A stretch of 20,888 nt of DNA from JBBTVO01 sp038063195 (GTDB lineage Bacteria; Patescibacteriota; Microgenomatia; Levybacterales; UBA12049): contig JBBTVO010000021.1 in NCBI GenBank assembly GCA_038063195.1, forward strand, positions 1-20,888. Direction: 5' to 3'. Shown here one piece after another: positions 14,092 through 20,888 of the stretch. The notes beneath the pieces are model-generated. The model worked only from the letters and a program-made list of their open reading frames with translations, was not told the DNA's origin and made no database searches. The stretch's first letter is position 1. The number at the start of each line of letters is the position of its first letter. The translations under genes were made by a program, and so were the position numbers.

Positions 14092-14120
14092 TTGACAAAT
14101 GTAATACAAATATAATACAA
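14092..14120 (+). promoter_or_regulatory. promoter/operator region of the brnT-brnA module
   Basis: TTGACA (14092-14097) and TATAAT (14111-14116) are present but only 13 nt apart, and the TATAAT lies just 3 nt from the ATG. The 8-mer TAATACAA is repeated at 14102-14109 and 14113-14120, an 11-bp period that puts both copies on one face of the helix. This fits an operator for a ribbon-helix-helix antitoxin that represses its own module, as in known BrnTA systems. Confidence 0.45.
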
Positions 14121-14413
14121 TGACAAAGATAACAATTAAGGAACTTGTTTGGGATGATTATAATAAAAAACATATTGAGAAACATAATGCAACAGAGAAA
14201 GAAATTTCTGAAGCAGGTTTTAATCTTATTTATCACAAGCGATCAGAAATTAACAATGAAAGATATTTAGCGATTGGTAGAAGCGGAAAAAGACTTTTGA
14301 CACTTGTCATTCACAGAATTAAAACCGGAAAATATTATTTAATTACAGCAAGAGACGCGAGTAGAAAAGAAAGGAGAGCAGTTTATGAAAAAGAAAAAAA
14401 GCAAATTACCTAA
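14120..14413 (+). CDS. brnT: BrnT-like type II toxin
   Basis: A 97-aa protein. LVWDDYNKKHIEKHNATEKEI (9-29 region) and RYLAIGRSGKRLLTLVIHR (48-66), followed by YYLITARDASRKERRAVYEK (72-91), are the ordered BrnT signatures: the W(D)..K..N..KH opening and the ITAR.A...ER..Y close. The family has a RelE-like ribonuclease fold that inhibits translation until bound by its BrnA antitoxin. The toxin comes first, as usual for brnTA, and its end overlaps the next gene by 29 nt. The start ATG is very close to the -10, so a leaderless message is likely. Confidence 0.85.
   Translation: MTKITIKELVWDDYNKKHIEKHNATEKEISEAGFNLIYHKRSEINNERYLAIGRSGKRLLTLVIHRIKTGKYYLITARDASRKERRAVYEKEKKQIT
14371..14376 (+). promoter_or_regulatory. 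Shine-Dalgarno sequence of the antitoxin gene
   Basis: AAGGAG lies 8 nt before the ATG at 14385, inside the toxin coding sequence. It is the clearest ribosome binding site in the window and would support strong antitoxin translation. It also shows that the host uses Shine-Dalgarno initiation for internal operon genes. Confidence 0.7.
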
Positions 14414-14663
14414 TTTTGATAAAATGAGCTATGAAGAAGAGGCAAATTTTTGGGATACCCACAGCATTACTGATTTTGAAGATGAACTTGAGGATGTAGA
14501 TATCGTCTTTGAGCTTCACAAACCAAAAGAAGAAACAATTGTAGTTCGGCTTCAAAAAGGATTAAAAAAGAAAATTGAGAGAATTGCCAGAAAAAAAGGT
14601 GTGAATGTCTCTGCTCTTACAAGAATGTGGCTTATGGAAAAACTTCACTCAGGAAAAGTTTAG
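14385..14663 (+). CDS. brnA: BrnA/CopG-like ribbon-helix-helix antitoxin
   Basis: A 92-aa protein. The N-terminal LPNFDKMSYEEEANFWDTHS (8-27) followed by DFEDELEDV matches the toxin-binding region of CopG-type antitoxins. The C-terminal half, about 48-88, is a ribbon-helix-helix: a basic strand (ETIVVRLQKGL), helix KKKIERIARKKG, turn VNVSALTRMWLMEKL. It should neutralise the BrnT-like toxin and repress the shared promoter. It overlaps the toxin gene by 29 nt and has its own AAGGAG ribosome site. It is immediately followed by the second copy of the SH3 gene end. Confidence 0.82.
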   Translation: MKKKKSKLPNFDKMSYEEEANFWDTHSITDFEDELEDVDIVFELHKPKEETIVVRLQKGLKKKIERIARKKGVNVSALTRMWLMEKLHSGKV

Positions 14664-14670
14664 GTAATCA

Positions 14671-14702
14671 TAAGCTCCAAATACGCCCAAAAACAATAAC
14701 TC
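14671..14702 (+). repeat. direct repeat copy B: orphan copy of the SH3 gene end
   Basis: In the same frame as copy A this sequence reads SSKYAQKQ and stop, but it is attached to no gene. It starts 7 bp past the antitoxin stop. With 14046-14077 it flanks the toxin-antitoxin pair. After the 32 bp, both copies run into sequence that shares AGCA and GTTGA at similar distances, leading in each case to the next promoter. Confidence 0.75.
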
Positions 14703-14717
14703 TTCAGCAGCCTATAG

Positions 14718-14746
14718 TTGATTTTCCTTCATGTTTGTAGTATAAT
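14718..14746 (+). promoter_or_regulatory. promoter of the JAMM-like protein gene
   Basis: TTGATT (14718-14723), a 17-nt spacer, then TATAAT (14741-14746). The ATG is 11 nt past the -10, giving a leader of about 5 nt. Confidence 0.65.
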
Positions 14747-14757
14747 CATTTGCTAAT

Positions 14758-15600
14758 ATGCCTAACATTGTTGAAGAGAAAGGTTTTTCTCAAAAAGAAG
14801 CAAATCAGACAGTGCCGTTTCCTGTTAATGAAGTGATGCAAGAAGGACAAATAGAAGAATATTTACTTAGCTTAAGAAATGCTTTCCCGTCTTTTGAAGA
14901 ATTGCCAGATACGGTTACTGCGCCAGGTTTGGACGCCTATGGATCTTGGTTTGCCAGTCTTACTAAATTAGATCCTGCTCGTCGAGAAAGAGGAGCATTT
15001 ATTCACATTGATGTTGTAAACAACAATTTAATTTACCCGACTAATCCCCATGTTGGAACAAAAAATGAAAGCACAGCTGAATATGGACATGGTAGGCGTT
15101 TTTTTCCTCTCGTAAGGACGCACTCTCATCCTGATAATACCAGCTTCTCTCCTCACGATCTTAAAAGAGCAATAGGAAGCACTTGGTTTATTGCTGAACT
15201 ATTAGCAACTCAAGAAGCTAATTATTTACTGTTAAGAACTTATGAGACCGAGACAGAAGATATCGATAAATCCATTGAAAGAATGGATGAAGTTACAGAG
15301 GAAATTCATAAAGGGCAACTCGATATGCTTTCAGTTCTAGATCCGGCTGTAAAATCGGGAGAAATACCCAGCAATGTAGCTGACTATATGAAAAGGCGAC
15401 ACTTACAAGAAGATATAAAAGAATTCGGCTCAGACTCCTTAGCATACTTATTTACATTTGCAACAACAATCCAAGCAGCAGAGCGATTTAAATTGGGATT
15501 TTATAGATCTGATTTGAAAGGAAATTTTACTAGAATTGATGAAAGGATTTTAGAGGATATTAAAATAAGACAGCGAGCCGTAATTGATAGACTCGAATAA
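14758..15600 (+). CDS. hypothetical protein with a JAMM/MPN-like metal-binding motif
   Basis: A 280-aa soluble protein with no signal peptide or membrane helix. VRTHSHPDNTSFSPHDLKRA (119-138 region) gives H122-x-H124-P and, after six residues, S131-x-x-D134. The JAMM metalloprotease pattern is HxH-x7-SxxD, so spacing is one residue short, but the order and the HSHP core fit. GAFIHIDVVNNNLIYP (79-94) before it could supply the early strands; Glu77 in RRERGAF is a candidate catalytic Glu. Residues about 165-280 are helical and charged. If it is an active JAMM enzyme, it would cut an isopeptide or peptide bond with zinc. No ubiquitin-like or E1-like partner is nearby. It ends exactly where the convergent UbiA-family gene ends. 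I do not recognise a named family for the full length. Confidence 0.6.
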   Translation: MPNIVEEKGFSQKEANQTVPFPVNEVMQEGQIEEYLLSLRNAFPSFEELPDTVTAPGLDAYGSWFASLTKLDPARRERGAFIHIDVVNNNLIYPTNPHVGTKNESTAEYGHGRRFFPLVRTHSHPDNTSFSPHDLKRAIGSTWFIAELLATQEANYLLLRTYETETEDIDKSIERMDEVTEEIHKGQLDMLSVLDPAVKSGEIPSNVADYMKRRHLQEDIKEFGSDSLAYLFTFATTIQAAERFKLGFYRSDLKGNFTRIDERILEDIKIRQRAVIDRLE

Positions 15601-16545
15601 CTAGGTGTTGATGAAATAGATTATGCCGACTACAAGGAGTGCCCAGAGAATTACCGTTGCAAGGAGAGGCTTATCAGATAAGAGGACTTTTTCAGGGCTT
15701 TCTCCTTCGCGTTTTTCATAAATATCTTGGATATAACGCATTAGTCCATATATAACAGGAATAATAGTAATCATCAGCCACTTTCTATAGAAAAAAGTAG
15801 GCAAATAGTCCGGAAGGAGGATGCTAAATCCCAGCTGAAAGCCTTTGGGATTTTCAAGAAAAGTAAATAGAGAATAAAATATAAAAGTAGAAGTGGCAAA
15901 AATAGTTGCATACACATCAAGAAGCCGCTCGGAATAATGGGATAATGTTTTCCTGATACTTGCAATGTTGGCATCTTTGATTTCCGAAACTAAGGTGAGC
16001 TCAGACCTTCTTTTCCCGACTGCGAGAAAGAGTGACAAAGAGATAACTGTCAAAAGCATCCAGACTGAAATGTGAAATCCGCTCGCAAATTCTCCTGCAT
16101 AAACCCGCAGTATATATCCGGTGGCAATTACCAAGATATCTGCAACTGCAACTTCTTTAAGTAAAAATGAATAAAGAGCTTGAAGAAAAAGATAGAAAAC
16201 AATTACTAGGAAAAAAGTTAAAGTGATGCTGTTAAAAGCTACGTATAATGCCAAAATTACAAGCACTATTGCAACAAGGCAAGCAAAGGGTACTGGCACC
16301 TCACGATTAGCAATAGGTCTGAATTTTTTGAAAGGATGAAGCCGGTCGCTTTTGGCATCGAGGATATCATTTACGATATACGTAGCAGAAGAGACAGCAC
16401 AGAGAGCAAAAAATCCGAGCAAGACTTTTTCAAAAACCAATGAGTTGAATAATTCTCCTGAGAAAAGAATTGCGGCAAAGACTGCCAAGTTTTTTATCCA
16501 TTGCCTCGGCCGGAGCAATCTTATCGTATCAATTATTAGTTTCAT
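15601..16545 (-). CDS. UbiA-family prenyltransferase, decaprenyl-phosphate phosphoribosyltransferase-like
   Basis: A 314-aa integral membrane protein with about 8-9 helices. RLLRPRQWIKNLAVFAAILF (10-29) is the start typical of the phosphoribosyl-decaprenyl-phosphate synthase branch. YIVNDILDAKSDRLHPFKKFRPIA (57-79 region) is the first Asp-rich motif, with Asn59, Asp60, Asp63 and Asp67. VADILVIATGYILRVYAGEF (135-154) is the second motif, and LFLAVGKRRSEL follows. The family joins PRPP to a polyprenyl phosphate to make a lipid-linked pentose donor for the cell envelope. It is last in the five-gene operon. Its start overlaps the WecA-like gene by 17 nt. Its stop abuts the stop of the convergent JAMM-like gene with no spacer. 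The true prenyl length and sugar are not known. Confidence 0.88.
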   Translation of the reverse strand: MKLIIDTIRLLRPRQWIKNLAVFAAILFSGELFNSLVFEKVLLGFFALCAVSSATYIVNDILDAKSDRLHPFKKFRPIANREVPVPFACLVAIVLVILALYVAFNSITLTFFLVIVFYLFLQALYSFLLKEVAVADILVIATGYILRVYAGEFASGFHISVWMLLTVISLSLFLAVGKRRSELTLVSEIKDANIASIRKTLSHYSERLLDVYATIFATSTFIFYSLFTFLENPKGFQLGFSILLPDYLPTFFYRKWLMITIIPVIYGLMRYIQDIYEKREGESPEKVLLSDKPLLATVILWALLVVGIIYFINT

Positions 16546-17605
16546 CTTTTCTCTGTATTATAAAATGCAGGAACAGCAAAGAACCCCCCAATACAATTAT
16601 AATCATAATAACTGCAAAAAGTTTTCCCTTACTTGATAAAAATAAAGAAAGGGAGCCCAATATAGCAGAAATAAGCCAATAAAACAATGCAACCTTACGT
16701 TGTCCAAGTCCCATTTCAAGGAGAAGATGATGAAAGTGTTTCTTATCATGACGGAAGGGAGACTTACCAGAAAGTATGCGCCTTACAATAGTTACTGTCC
16801 CGTCAATCATCGGAATTCCCATAACCAGAATTGCAGTTGCAAGCTTAACACTTGATAGGATTGATACTGCGGCAAGGAGAAGATATATAGATGTAGCGCC
16901 GTATCCGGGGAAAATCTTGGCAGGGTAGAAGTTGAAAATAAGAAATCCAAGAGATGCGCCTGCAAGTGTAAAAGATAGAGTTGCGCTAATAAGATCGCTT
17001 TGGGTCAATATTGGAAATCTAAGACTAAGGATTCCAATTACAATACCAGATATTGCTATAATTCCCGGCATCTGTCCGTCAACTCCTTTACTCCAATTAA
17101 GCATGTTCATAACCCAGACGAACCAAACTATTGCAACCAGATCAGAAAACAAAAGTACGATACCCTGATTTAAAAAAGTGAAAGAAAGATTAAGAGAATC
17201 GAGATGAAGAGTTCCGCCGAAAGGATTTGTCACAAATGGGATAGAAATTCCTCCTGCCACAATTATTACCGCAGAAATTATATTTAGAATGAACCTAAAG
17301 TAAGGAGAGATATCAAACTTATCATCAAGGACGCCTACGATAAGCGCTAAGAAAGATCCGAGAAAAAGAAAAAAAACAGTTTTTGATATGGGTATAAATA
17401 GTAAAGATACGATTAGAACCCCAATAAAAAACGGAATTGCGCCGCCCCGTGGTGTGGGCTTCTCGTGAAGTATCGCAGGGTGTTTATGCTTCTTTGGGTC
17501 ATCTATTAGTCCCAATTTTTTAATAAAACCGATGGATATAGGTGTTAGTACCGAAACTGCAATAAAGGCTGCGATAAAAGGCAGAAAAGTAACATTTAAT
17601 AACAT
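16529..17605 (-). CDS. WecA/TagO/MraY-family polyprenyl-phosphate glycosyl-1-phosphate transferase homologue with altered catalytic motifs
   Basis: A 358-aa protein with about 10-11 membrane helices. Retained family features: KPTPRGGAIPFF (49-60), GVLDDKFDISPYFRF (91-105, Asp94-Asp95), NFYPAKIF (225-232), and HDKKHFHHLLLEMGLGQRKV (286-305) with the His motif. Altered: the usual N-x-x-DGxDG reads NWSKGVDG (170-177), so the first Asp is Lys173. The usual FMGDxGS reads FPGYGAT (232-238), so its Asp is Tyr236. Both positions are acidic in active MraY/WecA enzymes as I recall them. It might use a different catalytic arrangement or substrate, or be inactive. It abuts the 119-aa gene (stop and ATG adjacent) and overlaps the UbiA-family gene by 17 nt. 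Confidence 0.85.
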   Translation of the reverse strand: MLLNVTFLPFIAAFIAVSVLTPISIGFIKKLGLIDDPKKHKHPAILHEKPTPRGGAIPFFIGVLIVSLLFIPISKTVFFLFLGSFLALIVGVLDDKFDISPYFRFILNIISAVIIVAGGISIPFVTNPFGGTLHLDSLNLSFTFLNQGIVLLFSDLVAIVWFVWVMNMLNWSKGVDGQMPGIIAISGIVIGILSLRFPILTQSDLISATLSFTLAGASLGFLIFNFYPAKIFPGYGATSIYLLLAAVSILSSVKLATAILVMGIPMIDGTVTIVRRILSGKSPFRHDKKHFHHLLLEMGLGQRKVALFYWLISAILGSLSLFLSSKGKLFAVIMIIIVLGGSLLFLHFIIQRKDETNN

Positions 17606-17965
17606 CTAGGTAATTAGCTGAATAGTTCTTACGACAAAAAGAAAGGAAAGAAAAGCACTAAGAATACTCGATACCGTAAGCATCCGGGAAATTATTTGGG
17701 ATTTGGTATAAATAGCCGCAGATACAAAAATATTTACAAAACTAACGAAGGCGACAGCTATGACCGGCAGAAAAATCATTAACGTTGTGCCGAGGCGTTC
17801 CTCCCCCCAAGGGAGTTGGTTGAAAATCGGTACATACGGAGGAAGAATTCTAAATTGTAAAATTATAAAAAGTAAACTTAATAAGATAATTAAAAAAGTG
17901 ATAATACTTCCTCTTAGGATAATCTTATCTGATGCTATAACTCTTAAATTAAAGGGCCCTCTCAT
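17606..17965 (-). CDS. small three-helix membrane protein in the glycan operon
   Basis: A 119-aa protein with no family I can name. Membrane helices are at about 17-39, 61-83 and 92-116. Between the first two is a non-hydrophobic loop, ILPPYVPIFNQLPWGEERLG (40-59), rich in Pro and aromatic residues, which looks like the conserved functional part. It overlaps the GT39-type gene upstream by 17 nt and touches the WecA-like gene downstream, so it is very likely co-translated with them. It could be an accessory subunit for one of the neighbouring membrane enzymes. Confidence 0.75.
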   Translation of the reverse strand: MRGPFNLRVIASDKIILRGSIITFLIILLSLLFIILQFRILPPYVPIFNQLPWGEERLGTTLMIFLPVIAVAFVSFVNIFVSAAIYTKSQIISRMLTVSSILSAFLSFLFVVRTIQLIT

Positions 17966-19424
17966 AGATTGATACGTTTTCTATAGTCACTGCGTTTATA
18001 TATCCATAAAGTGAAAACGGCAGCACGGGTTGATTGGGCATAATAACTACGAATTTAGGAGGATTTTTCTGTATGGCTTCTTGTGTATTTTCAAACCCGT
18101 CTTTATAATTTGTCATATGATATGCGACAGCATATCTTCCCGGCGGAAGTTTTCCTGTAAGCTTGTATACCTGAGCGTTATTTCCCCAAATGAAAATCTG
18201 ATCATCTTCTTTTGCTTTTAACTTAATATACTCCGCGATGTCATAATCTACAGGAGTTTTCTTATCAAAAAATGCTCTGTAATCCCTTACTGTTTTGCTC
18301 CCTGTTATGAAGGAAATAAAATTTTGGTAATAAAACGGAGTTTTTCCATATAAACCAAAGTTTGTAAATATTAAGATAATTGATATTGCGAACAAAACTG
18401 CAAGCTGGGGTTTATATTTTCTCTCAAAACTTATCATTCCAATCATTAAGGAAATACCCGGAAGGAGAACAAGAAGGTAGTGTGTGTAAGGTCTCTGAGC
18501 AAAAAATGCATTAAAAATTGAGAACGAAAACCAAACGAGAACAAAGAGTAATGCTTTGGAAAATTTTTCTTTTCTCAAAAATAGATAGGTATTAAATCCG
18601 GCAAGGATAAGAAGTTTTAGTATCAGAAATCCCTGCGGAATCAGAAGCTTATTTCCATATCCCACATAGCCCACATTTTGAACAAAAGTTGCCTGAACAA
18701 AATATTTAAAAGGAGCACCAAGAAAGAACAGAGAGGTTAGCAGAAGAGGAATAATAAATCCTATGACAAAAGGATATAAAAGTATTATGGTTTGCTGGGA
18801 TAATTTTCCAATATTGATTTTTTTTCGGGGAATTTCAGTATTTATCATAAAAATAAATGTACAAAAGGCGGCAAAGTCAAAAACAGCAACAATTTTAAAT
18901 AAAAACGCAATTCCAAGAAGAATACCTGCGAGAAAATATGTTTTGGGTTTTAGTTTGTCTTTAAAAAGAAGAAGAGCAGAAAGAATTATAGGGAAAAGCA
19001 TAAAGTTTTCGGCATTTGCGATATTCCCTTCTAAAAGCGGAAGACCAAATAAAAAAGCAAATATAGATGTGCTCCAGAGGACTGTTTCTCTTTTTTCATT
19101 ACCTTCTCCGAATATCTTTTTTGCCAAAAAGAAAAAGGCAATTACTGCAAAAACCCCAAATATAAGAGAGGCAATCCTCGCGTAGAATTGGTCGCCGTTA
19201 AAAATTGCATATACTATATAAAGAAGTGGCGGCTTATTGTCCCAAATACCTTGATAGAGTATTCTGCCATGTCTCATTGCACTTCCCAAAACTTCATATA
19301 TCCCTTCATCTCCATACCAATATGGCTCAAAAAGAGAAGGGAGTCTTAAAATGAAGAAGATAAACGAGGTCATTAAGAGGAACCAAAAATCTTTACTTTT
19401 TTCAAGTCTTGCGATAAATTTCAT
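17949..19424 (-). CDS. GT39/ArnT-like membrane glycosyltransferase (PMT_2 type)
   Basis: A 491-aa protein. About 11 hydrophobic helices occupy the first 360 residues and a soluble C-terminal domain follows (about 375-491). After helix 1, the external loop carries EPYWYGDEGIYEVLGSA (33-49), with Asp39-Glu40 at the catalytic position of GT-C enzymes. GRILYQGIWDNKPPLLYIVY (53-72 region) is the PMT_2 hallmark. Such enzymes move a sugar from a polyprenyl-phosphate donor to a protein, lipid or glycan outside the membrane. The downstream lipid-linked donor enzymes in the same operon fit that use. The substrate is unknown. It lies 30 bp after the GT2 gene and overlaps the next gene by 17 nt. Confidence 0.88.
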   Translation of the reverse strand: MKFIARLEKSKDFWFLLMTSFIFFILRLPSLFEPYWYGDEGIYEVLGSAMRHGRILYQGIWDNKPPLLYIVYAIFNGDQFYARIASLIFGVFAVIAFFFLAKKIFGEGNEKRETVLWSTSIFAFLFGLPLLEGNIANAENFMLFPIILSALLLFKDKLKPKTYFLAGILLGIAFLFKIVAVFDFAAFCTFIFMINTEIPRKKINIGKLSQQTIILLYPFVIGFIIPLLLTSLFFLGAPFKYFVQATFVQNVGYVGYGNKLLIPQGFLILKLLILAGFNTYLFLRKEKFSKALLFVLVWFSFSIFNAFFAQRPYTHYLLVLLPGISLMIGMISFERKYKPQLAVLFAISIILIFTNFGLYGKTPFYYQNFISFITGSKTVRDYRAFFDKKTPVDYDIAEYIKLKAKEDDQIFIWGNNAQVYKLTGKLPPGRYAVAYHMTNYKDGFENTQEAIQKNPPKFVVIMPNQPVLPFSLYGYINAVTIENVSIYERAL

Positions 19425-19439
19425 ACGTTCATTTCATTC

Positions 19440-19459
19440 AGTATAGCCCTTAGGCTATA
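19440..19459 (-). promoter_or_regulatory. hairpin at the GT2 stop with a possible -10 for the GT39 gene
   Basis: TATAGCC, loop CTTA, GGCTATA (19442-19459) is a perfect 7-bp inverted repeat that contains the GT2 stop codon. On the minus strand, TATACT (19445-19440) lies 15 nt before the GT39 gene start. It may be an internal promoter or a weak attenuating stem; no T-tract follows. Confidence 0.35.
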
Positions 19460-20888
19460 TCTTTTCTGTTACTTTATATTCCATTCTTTTTCCAAGCATA
19501 AGCTGAGTATGAGATATAAGAGCAGGTAGAGCGTTTAGAAAAAATCCAATTAAGGGAAGAAGTATAAATTCCAATGGGAAAAGAAATTCGCGGGCTTTGC
19601 TTTGGGAGGGATGGCGAGGCCTTGATCTAAAATCGATTACAATAAGCATCAGAAGGGCAAAAAGACATGTAGTTAGAATTGCACCTGCTATGCTGGGAAG
19701 TCTGTATCCCAAAGTTGTTCTTGAGAAAACAGGATTTATAAACGTAATTATATTTGCCGCAATCGTAATAATAAACCAGTTAACCGGCCATAGAAAATGA
19801 TCCACAAAAACATTGTAGAGCAAAATTGTTTTTCGTACAAATGGCACATCAGGAACCGTAAGCCACCATTTTATAAAAAGCGGATCATCTGAGACTCCCC
19901 ATGACCAGCGCCTCTCCTGGTCATACTTATTTTTTATACTTTTCCAAAAACCTTTGGAAAGCGGTGCGTCCATTGAGGTTTTTAAAAATATCGGCTCTAC
20001 CCAAATATTTCCTTTGTTTCTGAAATAAGCCTTGAAAAATATTCTGTAGTCCTCAGGTATTACATCTGTGTCCCAGAAATCTATACTCTTTAAAAGTTTA
20101 AAGGAAAGAGAATAGGTAGAATTTGATACGAGTTTGTCCTTTTGAACTAGAACTGCCATTCTCCAAATACTTCCAAAGAAAGCTATAACCCTGGTTGGAG
20201 CCGGGACTTTCCAAAAATTATTGTAATTTACATTTGCAGATTGCCAGAATTTATTGTATCTCTTATCATCTATTAAGAATTTATAGGAAAGATAAGAGAA
20301 GTATTGTTTGTCAAAAATCGAGTCTGCATCAACTGATGAAATAGTTGCATAATCAATATCTATAATTCCACCTTGGATCAATTTGCTATATGCTTTTTTT
20401 CCTCCATATGCCTGATTTGAAGACTTGCCTTTTACTTCGCCTTCAATATCGGGATGAAATGTAGCAAAAATATCACCAAAAAATTCTTTAAATTCAGAAA
20501 TTAGAAGATCGGCTTTCTTTTTTCCCTCAGTTTCTCTTTTTTCCATGGCCAAGACTACAAAAATTCTTTTTGCCGGAAATGTTTGGGAGACAACAGCTTT
20601 TAGAGTCTCTCTTAATTTCTCTATATTTTCTTTATAGTTTGGAATTATTATTACGTGATTTACTTTTCCGAAATCTGAATGAACTGAGGCTTTATTGAAC
20701 CAATCCTGGGCTTCTGCCGCTTTTATTTTGTTTGATGCGATAAATGATGTAAATGCAACGGCCAAAGATTTGTAAAGCCAGTAGACATCAAAAAAAAGTA
20801 TGAAATATGCAACTACATATGGGATAACCAATGATCCCCAAATCGGAAAAAGAATTATTGTCCACGAAAAAAATCCCGGAAAAATTTC
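19455..20888 (-). CDS. membrane glycosyltransferase family 2 (processive-type motifs), 5' end outside the window
   Basis: 477 residues are visible. A frame could be started at a TTG at 20831, but the reading frame stays open for 19 more codons to the window edge. Those codons encode hydrophobic, Pro/Trp-containing sequence (FPGFFSWTIILFPIWGSLV) that completes the first membrane segment, so the real start lies beyond. The catalytic domain follows: HVIIIPNYKENIEKLRETL (nucleotide-sugar strand), SSVDADSIFD (DxD metal site), PEDYRIFFKAYFR (ED acceptor motif) and QERRWSWG, matching the QxxRW motif of cellulose/hyaluronan-synthase-like enzymes. Four C-terminal hydrophobic helices complete it. It probably builds or starts a surface glycan from a nucleotide sugar. 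It is the first visible gene of the five-gene operon. Confidence 0.88.
   Translation of the reverse strand, partial: EIFPGFFSWTIILFPIWGSLVIPYVVAYFILFFDVYWLYKSLAVAFTSFIASNKIKAAEAQDWFNKASVHSDFGKVNHVIIIPNYKENIEKLRETLKAVVSQTFPAKRIFVVLAMEKRETEGKKKADLLISEFKEFFGDIFATFHPDIEGEVKGKSSNQAYGGKKAYSKLIQGGIIDIDYATISSVDADSIFDKQYFSYLSYKFLIDDKRYNKFWQSANVNYNNFWKVPAPTRVIAFFGSIWRMAVLVQKDKLVSNSTYSLSFKLLKSIDFWDTDVIPEDYRIFFKAYFRNKGNIWVEPIFLKTSMDAPLSKGFWKSIKNKYDQERRWSWGVSDDPLFIKWWLTVPDVPFVRKTILLYNVFVDHFLWPVNWFIITIAANIITFINPVFSRTTLGYRLPSIAGAILTTCLFALLMLIVIDFRSRPRHPSQSKAREFLFPLEFILLPLIGFFLNALPALISHTQLMLGKRMEYKVTEKI

Noticed and set aside
20829..20831. TTG at 20831 as the true start of the GT2 gene
   Set aside because: The frame stays open to the window edge and the extra 19 residues continue a plausible membrane segment, so the gene is treated as partial.

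Overview
The window looks like the chromosome of a small-genome bacterium of the Patescibacteria/CPR, most likely a Microgenomates-type lineage. This is an inference from gene content and style, not from a marker-gene tree. The signs are AT-rich DNA, tightly overlapping genes, type IV pilus pilN/pilO genes beside fibronectin-type surface proteins, stalk-and-anchor surface proteins with Pro/Thr spacers, a gram-positive-like envelope gene set, and many start codons only 6-11 nt downstream of a TATAAT-like -10 box with no Shine-Dalgarno sequence. No tRNA, rRNA, transposase, integrase or CRISPR array was recognised.

Layout. (1) Bases 1-3067, minus strand: a coupled operon read right to left as pilN, pilO, a 99-aa single-pass membrane protein, a membrane-anchored FN3/Ig-like surface protein, then the start of an FAD-dependent oxidoreductase that runs off the left edge. 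(2) 3111-5115: rpsT (minus) and murJ (plus) diverge from a 34-bp gap holding two back-to-back extended -10 boxes. (3) 5186-7394: purQ and a purL that ends about 200 residues early, overlapping by 11 nt. (4) 7410-9485: a 45-codon small gene and lepA, each with its own promoter; LepA carries an in-frame, repeat-like insertion. (5) 9486-9737: a gene-free gap with a perfect hairpin and a GC-richer island. (6) 9738-10931, minus strand: a cohesin-like/PKD surface protein with a C-terminal LAATG anchor. (7) 11002-13118: groES-groEL behind a near-consensus promoter and a degenerate CIRCE (HrcA) operator. (8) 13238-14074: a membrane-anchored PEGA-PEGA-SH3 protein. (9) 14120-14663: a BrnT/BrnA-like toxin-antitoxin pair flanked by two copies of the 3' end of the SH3 gene. 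(10) 14758-15600: a protein with a JAMM-like metal-binding motif. (11) 15601-20888, minus strand: an envelope glycan operon with a GT2 glycosyltransferase (5' end outside the window), a GT39-type glycosyltransferase, a small membrane protein, a WecA/MraY-family homologue lacking two signature aspartates, and a UbiA-family phosphoribosyl-decaprenyl-phosphate synthase-like protein.

The genes fall into three functional groups: surface display and pilus assembly (1, 6, 8), wall and polyprenyl-linked glycan synthesis (murJ and 11), and protein synthesis and folding (rpsT, lepA, groESL). The purQL pair is a purine pathway fragment that may no longer be complete.

I found no single, fully novel multi-gene system. 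The best leads are two in-frame repeat-like insertions inside conserved proteins, the altered WecA-family catalytic motifs, the TA module set between duplicated gene ends, the truncated purL whose stop codon merges with a new promoter, and widespread near-leaderless promoters.
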